Source of the DNA: Desulfoglaeba alkanexedens ALDC
GTDB lineage: Bacteria; Desulfobacterota; Syntrophobacteria; Syntrophobacterales; DSM-9756
DNA length: 64,000 bases
Assembly (NCBI RefSeq): GCF_005377625.1
Contig: NZ_CP040098.1
Coordinates: 1,729,501-1,793,500 of the forward strand
Direction of reading: 5' to 3'
The position numbers were made by a program, and so were the translations under genes. Below, in pieces: positions 59,085-64,000 of the stretch; the stretch's first letter is position 1; every line of letters starts with the position of its first letter. The notes under the pieces were generated by a model. It was not told the origin of the DNA and searched no databases. It saw nothing but the letters and a program-made list of their open reading frames with translations.

Positions 59085-59232
59085 TCTATTTCCCCTCCCC
59101 TTGTGGGAGGGGATTAAGGGGAGGGGGACGTAACTGATTGACATACATTAGTTTTTTCACCCTCACCCCAAACCCTCCCCCTACTCCCCTCCCCTCGTGG
59201 GAGGGGATTAAGGGGAGGGGGGAGAGGGGGAT
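59085..59232. repeat. C-rich palindromic repeat pair
   Basis: CCCCTCCCCTTGTGGGAGGG, then GATTAAGGGGAGGGGG, occurs twice (59092-59129 and 59185-59223) in the same orientation with a stem-forming structure. Between lies ordinary spacer. A dispersed palindrome type, unrelated to the BREX repeats. Confidence 0.75.
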
Positions 59233-59416
59233 TTTTTGACCTTCGTTATCGTTTTTGCTTAAGGTCTCCATTTTAGAACGCTACCAAAAGATTATGACAG
59301 CTGGCATGCTCAACATACCGGAATCGCTTTAGTAATTGGTTATTTTGATATAAAACGTAACGGACGTCTTTATCGTCCTGGAATAATTTGTCTCGGACCC
59401 AGATTCCCTGAAACGG
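59233..59416. other. spacer without recognised feature
   Basis: No coding frame of note; AT-rich in the middle (59330-59360). I see no RNA gene. Confidence 0.4.
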
Positions 59417-59458
59417 AAAGGGCGGGCATCTATCCCGGGAAGATAGCGCCCGCCCCTT
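59417..59458 (-). terminator. intrinsic terminator of the phytase-like gene
   Basis: On the minus strand GGGGCGGGCGCTATC pairs with GATAGATGCCCGCCC and is followed by TTTCCGTTT, about 50 nt after the stop at 59505. Confidence 0.7.
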
Positions 59459-59504
59459 GATCTTTCTGCCCGTACGACGACGCGTTTCTTCGCGGTACGT
59501 ATAA

Positions 59505-61871
59505 CTACTGTATTTCCCCCAAGTTGATGAACTGCGTCTCGCCGCTGTTGTCGTCTAGTCCGTCGTTGTCGGTGATGATCATGGCATCGCCGCCTGGAAG
59601 TACGGCCAGCCCCTCCACCTTTTCGATAATGTGGGCGCCGGGGGCCTTCAGATCGTCGATCAGATCGCGCACCAGCACCTTGCTCAACGTATCACCATCG
59701 GCTTTACCGGTTAAATCAATCTGGTAGATGCGTTTGATTCGGGCATCCGGCCCGCCCTGATTGTCCCTTTCCACCACAAGGAAGCGGTTACTGCCAAGGG
59801 CGGTAATCTCCGACAGACCGACCCAGCCGCCGTTCGGTGAGACGGGGAGATCCAGAGGATAGTTCATGAACTTCCATGTCTTTGCGGCAAGGTCATAGAC
59901 GCCGATCCGCGGGTTGGTCTCCCCCGCCCAGGGGCGTTGCAGAGCGACGATCAGCTTTCCATCCGATTCGGCGATCCCTTCGAGCCCGAAACGCTGCTGA
60001 AGGGCGTTGAGGGCCGCCGGAAGCATGATGATCTCCTCAATCACTCCGGCGGAATCGACTTTGACGATGAGATTTCCTGTTTTTACGGGGTACTTTTTGT
60101 CGCCTACCGTCCCCGAACCCTCGGAGGCGAGCCAGAATCCCCCGGTACTCGCAACGGAAATTCCTTCGACATCGAAGTTTACCGTGCCATCGGCGTTTGT
60201 CATCGCCGGCAGGTCCGTGTCGTCGAAGGTGTTGGGATCATCCGCGTCGGGAAGTGTTGGCGCCAGGGCCGGAATTTTTCCGTTGGGATCTGTGATCACA
60301 ATCTCCGAGGTGATCACAGGCGGTGTCTTTGTCCGATCAATGGTGTAGATGCGGCTTCCGCGGTAGAAGGCGTCATGAACGCCGTAAACGATGGCGTCGG
60401 TTGCGCCCGCGGCCAGCCCGGACATGGCGCCCCAGGGGATCGGGGTTCCGTCGGGACGATCAGCCGACACGAGGGTGGGGTAGGTCGGGGCGGCTTTCTG
60501 GTACTGGTAAATATTCACGACCGAACGAAAGCCGTCCTCGCGGGAATCTTCCTCACTTGAAGCAATGAGCAGATTACGCTTCGGGATGGCAAGTATTCCC
60601 TCGGGTCCCATCCCGGCGGGGAGCATCTGTTTCATCGCGGGGACGTCGGGTTTGCTCATATCGTAAACGGCCACAATGCTTGAACGTTCCGACGCGACGA
60701 ACAGGTAATCGGTTCCTTCGAAGCGGCTGAATTCGACGTTTTCCGGTTCGTTACCCTTGGCGTCGGAGCGGCGATCCGGGTAATGACCGATCCGGGCTAC
60801 GGCATGCTCCAAGGTATTGCCGGCATCATAAACTACGGCACCATCGATGCTGAAGATGGTAAAGCCGCGGCTGCCCCCGTCGAGATCACCCTCGTTGGCC
60901 GTCGCGAACCGCGTGGTGGACAGCCAGGTCACTCCATCCGGCTCTCTCTTGATATCGTTTTTAGAGGTGGAAAGGGTAATCAGATTGGGGCGTTCATCGA
61001 TTGTGTCGATATTGGTCAGGTTGACCGTGCCGGCGCTGAACTGGCCGGTGACTTTCCCGGATGCCAGATCGACAAGCACGATGTGGTTGTTTTCCTGAAG
61101 CGTCACGACGGCGATGTTGTCATCGTTGATATCGACATATTCCGGTTCCGGATCGGTGGGGTAAAGGGTAGCAACACCTGTCAAATCCACCTGCCGTGTC
61201 GTCCATGTATCGGGAGTTCCAACGGTATCGACGATGACGAGGCATCCTGCCGGGAGCTGCGGCGGGGCGCCCGTGCCAAGATCTTCATCCCGTTCGTTTT
61301 CGATGACGATCGCGGCATATTTGCCATCCTTGCTGACGGCGACGGAATCCGGCTGCCCGGGCAGTGCGATCTCCCGGGAGACGGTCTGTCTGTCGATATC
61401 CACGATAGCAAGAATTCCTGAAGTGTTCACAAAATCCGCGGACGTGTTGACGGCTGTCAGCGCGTATTTATCAAGCACGGCGACGGACGTCGGTTCGCCT
61501 GTCATGGCCAGGCTTCCCTTGGCCATGGGACTGGCCGGATTCGTAATGTCGATGAATCCGATCTGCTTAGCGGGGCTGTTGGTGTAGATCAGCGTCATGC
61601 CGTCCGTGCTCGCCGCCGTGATTTCGGCTGCCGTTTCCGTACTTGATTCGCAGGATGAACCTGTCTGGGAACAGACCGGAAACGATGCGACCCTGTTGAA
61701 ATACATCGAGGGATTGGAAACGGAAGGGATGGCGGGGACCGCATCGTTGGACATGCCCGCGCTACCACTCAGCAATCCGGCGGCCAATAGCGCCCCGGCC
61801 ACGATAATTCCCTTGACCTCCCTCCGAAACAATGTTCTAAAAACGCCTTTTTTAACAGGCACTTCGATCAT
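59505..61871 (-). CDS. exported phytase-like esterase with beta-propeller
   Basis: A 788-residue secreted protein. The start at 61871 is preferred over the longer frame because AAGGA lies 9 nt upstream and a signal peptide follows (basic residues to about 20, then GIIVAGALLAAGLLSGSA). The first half is a YncE-like/choice-of-anchor propeller (GFIDITNPASPMAKGSLAMT; EPENVEFSRFEGTDYLFVAS). The second half is the esterase-like domain of phytases (NFDVEGISVASTGGFWLASE, then LEGIAESDGKLIVALQRPW; KVEGLAVLPGGDAMIITDND). Such proteins hydrolyse phosphate esters outside the cytoplasm. It stands alone with its own terminator. Confidence 0.8.
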   Translation of the reverse strand: MIEVPVKKGVFRTLFRREVKGIIVAGALLAAGLLSGSAGMSNDAVPAIPSVSNPSMYFNRVASFPVCSQTGSSCESSTETAAEITAASTDGMTLIYTNSPAKQIGFIDITNPASPMAKGSLAMTGEPTSVAVLDKYALTAVNTSADFVNTSGILAIVDIDRQTVSREIALPGQPDSVAVSKDGKYAAIVIENERDEDLGTGAPPQLPAGCLVIVDTVGTPDTWTTRQVDLTGVATLYPTDPEPEYVDINDDNIAVVTLQENNHIVLVDLASGKVTGQFSAGTVNLTNIDTIDERPNLITLSTSKNDIKREPDGVTWLSTTRFATANEGDLDGGSRGFTIFSIDGAVVYDAGNTLEHAVARIGHYPDRRSDAKGNEPENVEFSRFEGTDYLFVASERSSIVAVYDMSKPDVPAMKQMLPAGMGPEGILAIPKRNLLIASSEEDSREDGFRSVVNIYQYQKAAPTYPTLVSADRPDGTPIPWGAMSGLAAGATDAIVYGVHDAFYRGSRIYTIDRTKTPPVITSEIVITDPNGKIPALAPTLPDADDPNTFDDTDLPAMTNADGTVNFDVEGISVASTGGFWLASEGSGTVGDKKYPVKTGNLIVKVDSAGVIEEIIMLPAALNALQQRFGLEGIAESDGKLIVALQRPWAGETNPRIGVYDLAAKTWKFMNYPLDLPVSPNGGWVGLSEITALGSNRFLVVERDNQGGPDARIKRIYQIDLTGKADGDTLSKVLVRDLIDDLKAPGAHIIEKVEGLAVLPGGDAMIITDNDGLDDNSGETQFINLGEIQ

Positions 61872-62173
61872 GATGTCTTGTCCTTTCTCAAATGACGGGT
61901 TAAATGCCATGTCGTACGAATCGCAAGGCATTCGGCTTTTAGTGCGATCAAATGACATGGTAATTAACGATGCGTTAACTTTTGGTAACAGGCTGCCAAA
62001 ATGTGGGGCGCCGGATTTTGAACGGTTAGGCGGCATATCTCCCGGAACAAGAAACGGTGAACGGCGGTGGTCCCCAAAGGTTGGACAGCCTGATTGGTGC
62101 GGCGTTTTGGCATGACTCAAGTTTTACAGTGACCACCTGGTCACATCCCGCAAGTCTGCATGAATGCTACAGC
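61872..62173. other. 302-nt upstream region of the phytase-like gene
   Basis: Contains an AT-rich stretch (TTAACGATGCGTTAACTTTT area, 61960-61995 read either way) that may hold the minus-strand promoter. No Pho box could be made out with confidence. Open frames here are antisense extensions only. Confidence 0.35.
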
Positions 62174-62815
62174 CTATGGGGTTCCTTGTTTAAACCTGCT
62201 AAACCTCACTCCGTGATAGTGGCTTGCATAAATGACTCCCAAAGGATTGTGCGCCAGCACTCGGTCTTTCGCAGCGAGGACCGTAACGGGGGCGTTGCTG
62301 TGCTTAAAGAAAACGCTGTCGTGCCCTACGCAGAGCCCAAGTGCGATGTTCAATTCCGTGCCCGCAGCATTGAGGATTTTGGCCTGAGCCACCGGATTGC
62401 ACGTCGGCTCAAACTGACCGGGACGAATCTTCTCATCCTCACGTATTCCTATCTCTTCCTTGGGAACGGAGCCGGTCTTACAGATAATAGATTCAACGAT
62501 AAATCCAGCCTCCTTCAAGATCTTGGCCACTTCTGCTGCTTCCTTGACCAGGCCGGAACAGAAGGCGAGTCCCAATTTTGTGAACCTTCTCTTTCGGCTG
62601 AATTCTAAAATCTCTTCCATTCGAGTCCATCTACGATAACCCGTAGCTTCCGTCCAAGCAGCTGCATGCATCAACCTTAAGGTATCAGGCTCCTGCAGAG
62701 CAACTCGCGCCTCCTCATAAACCTCCTTACAATTCAACATAGGACAATGTTCGGGCGCTTTGTCGAGCTTCCCAACACGACACGCATAAATACCACATTC
62801 CGCACATCGACTCAT
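62174..62815 (-). CDS. DUF1847 cysteine-rich protein
   Basis: A 213-residue DUF1847 protein, a zinc- or metal-binding family found mostly in anaerobes. CAECGIYAC at 4-12 and CPMLNC near 26-31 form the N-terminal cysteine cluster. GLAFCSGLVKEAAEVAKILK, FEPTCNPVAQAKILNAAGTE and GLCVGHDSVFFKHS are family hallmarks. ATG 62815 is chosen because AGGAGAA lies 11 nt upstream and the cysteine motif follows directly. Function unknown; a redox or metal role is inferred. Confidence 0.85.
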   Translation of the reverse strand: MSRCAECGIYACRVGKLDKAPEHCPMLNCKEVYEEARVALQEPDTLRLMHAAAWTEATGYRRWTRMEEILEFSRKRRFTKLGLAFCSGLVKEAAEVAKILKEAGFIVESIICKTGSVPKEEIGIREDEKIRPGQFEPTCNPVAQAKILNAAGTELNIALGLCVGHDSVFFKHSNAPVTVLAAKDRVLAHNPLGVIYASHYHGVRFSRFKQGTP

Positions 62816-63043
62816 GGTGATTAATTCTCCTTTCCTGAATCCCATTAATTGGTCGACAACAACCACAAACTCCAGTCGGACTGCACGCTAGCCGTGTGGC
62901 TCTGGTCCCTCGGTCAACCCGCTAGAATGTTGAATCGCCCAATTACAACGGGTGCGGATCTTTTACAACGACATCCAGGGTGTCCCTCTGAGGTAGATCC
63001 AGATGGCCCTGAAGCAGCAAGCGCATCAGCTCCGTTTCCCCTA
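62816..63043. other. spacer without recognised feature
   Basis: Upstream region of the DUF1847 gene. No gene or clear repeat found. Confidence 0.35.
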
Positions 63044-63149
63044 GTTCCCAAGCTCCAGCTTGGGAACGGCCTCACCGAAGCTGGAGCTTCTGCACAGTTG
63101 TGTTCCCAAGCTCCAGCTTGGGAACAAGAAGCAAAAGATCTGCACCCAC
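63044..63149 (-). repeat. long repeat, right arm of the inverted pair
   Basis: Reverse complement of 58967-59072 with about three differences, including both GTTCCCAAGCT palindromes and the AGCAAAAGATCTGCACCCAC end. Confidence 0.88.
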
Positions 63150-63435
63150 ATCATTTCATCAGGAAGCCTGTAGAAAATTTCACAATGACTAGACCGGAAG
63201 CCAGCAGATTTGGGATTCAACGTTCCCTCTTAGCAGGGGCCATTTTTATCTGGAAAAACCCGGGGGCGGGTGCATCGACACCCAGCGCCCCCAAGCCCGG
63301 AGGTCGGCGGCCTCCCAAAACAAACATGGTTTAACAATAGCCTTTCTTGGACTGGATCTCAACCGGATCGCTCCCGGCAGTCGCGATTGTCCTTGGGCTG
63401 AGCCCCGCGGCTGTGGCCGATGTCACCATCCCAAG

Positions 63436-63900
63436 TTGTGGGGCCATGGATTTGTGCGGATGTTTTTCGATGGCTTTGACCAGGCACTGCGGATGTGTCG
63501 CTATCGCTGTCCGAAGTGTGGCTGTGTGGTGTGGGTGCCTCCGGCCGGCTACCTTCCTCGGCATCAGAGTGCCGTAGCGACGATCCGGAGACTTACGGCC
63601 TACAGGTTGACGAACCCGCCACAGGCAGATCCTGGTCCCATGGCTTCACGGAGGAGCACATTGCGTGCCAGGCTCCTCGGATATTCACGTTCTGCAGTAC
63701 AGCCAACAGATTGCGCCGGGAGGATCCGAAACGCTGCAGCTGTTGGTACCGGAATAACCAGACATTCTTTGTCACATTGGGACAATCCGTGCTATGGGCT
63801 GCGGCAGAAGCAGGGCGGAACCAGTGCTCCAGAGAGACAGCGCCGCGAAGAAGCGGCAGCCGCTGTGACAAAAAAGAAACCGACGCTGAGGCGCTGTGAA
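63436..63900 (+). pseudogene. degraded zinc-ribbon, transposase-associated remnant
   Basis: One frame gives a zinc-ribbon (RYRCPKCGCVVWVPPAGYLP, then RHQSAVATIRRLTAYR) like those beginning some transposase-linked HTH proteins. Downstream coding character moves between frames (WSHGFTEEHIACQAPRIFTF in another). No complete ORF exists, so it is a decayed gene; identity is tentative. Confidence 0.35.
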
Positions 63901-64000
63901 CGAGGCGAAGGGGCCGACGAGCGGGTTGAGTACCGCATTCCGGGGGCATGTGGCATTGCAGTCGGAGGTGGATCCCGGATGCCCGCTCAGTGATATTGGA

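Overview
The window is a dense, heavily rearranged defence island from a Gram-negative bacterium. Base composition, spaced RBSs of the AGGAG type, the anti-phage gene families and the DUF1847 and phytase-like genes at the right edge would fit an anaerobic Desulfobacterota-like genome. That assignment is an inference and is not certain; no rRNA or tRNA gene was seen that could settle it.

Layout. (1) 1-3363: an Mrr-type restriction endonuclease and a RecD-like helicase that is cut off at its 3' end. (2) 3341-5538: an abiEi/abiEii toxin-antitoxin block with a conserved non-coding left end. (3) 5534-6733: the tail of an amidotransferase-like gene, a gamma-glutamylcyclotransferase (GGCT) and a small excisionase-type HTH gene with its own promoter. 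(4) 6730-20097: an Hma-type operon (helicase with DUF3883, DUF1156 methylase, DUF499 ATPase). Between its core genes sit a Fic protein, an internally deleted RhuM protein, and an AAA ATPase/DUF4276 pair. (5) 20177-25224: a second, nearly identical abiE block whose toxin gene is split by an IS21-family element. (6) 25346-26374: another GGCT remnant and a second HTH gene with promoter. (7) 26374-46916: a complete BREX type 3 operon (brxF, brxC, pglX, brxHII, pglZ and a terminal brxA-like gene). It is enlarged by three four-helix-bundle genes, a GxxExxY gene, two AlbA_2 genes (one with an internal stop) and a PHP-domain SMC-like ATPase. (8) 46913-58937: a scrapyard of intact and chimeric genes: RhuM, an AAA/ADP-ribosylglycohydrolase fusion, an HNH protein, a CBS-domain membrane protein, a GGCT/BrxC fusion fragment, a GmrSD-like nuclease, a half HsdS, a RhuM-Fic-HsdR chimera and a DUF4236-TPR protein. 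(9) 58967-64000: a phytase-like secreted protein and a DUF1847 protein on the minus strand, enclosed by a long inverted repeat.

How it works together. Two multi-gene methylation/helicase/ATPase systems (Hma and BREX-3) stand side by side. Each is preceded by a small HTH regulator with a TTGACA promoter and by a piece of the same GGCT gene, as if modules were exchanged through repeated flanking sequence. The most striking feature is that the BREX genes carry many short palindromic or tandem-repeat insertions that stay in frame or supply start and stop codons, and that the four-helix-bundle and GxxExxY genes lie between such repeats at gene junctions. This suggests a family of very small single-gene cassettes that spread without breaking the operon.
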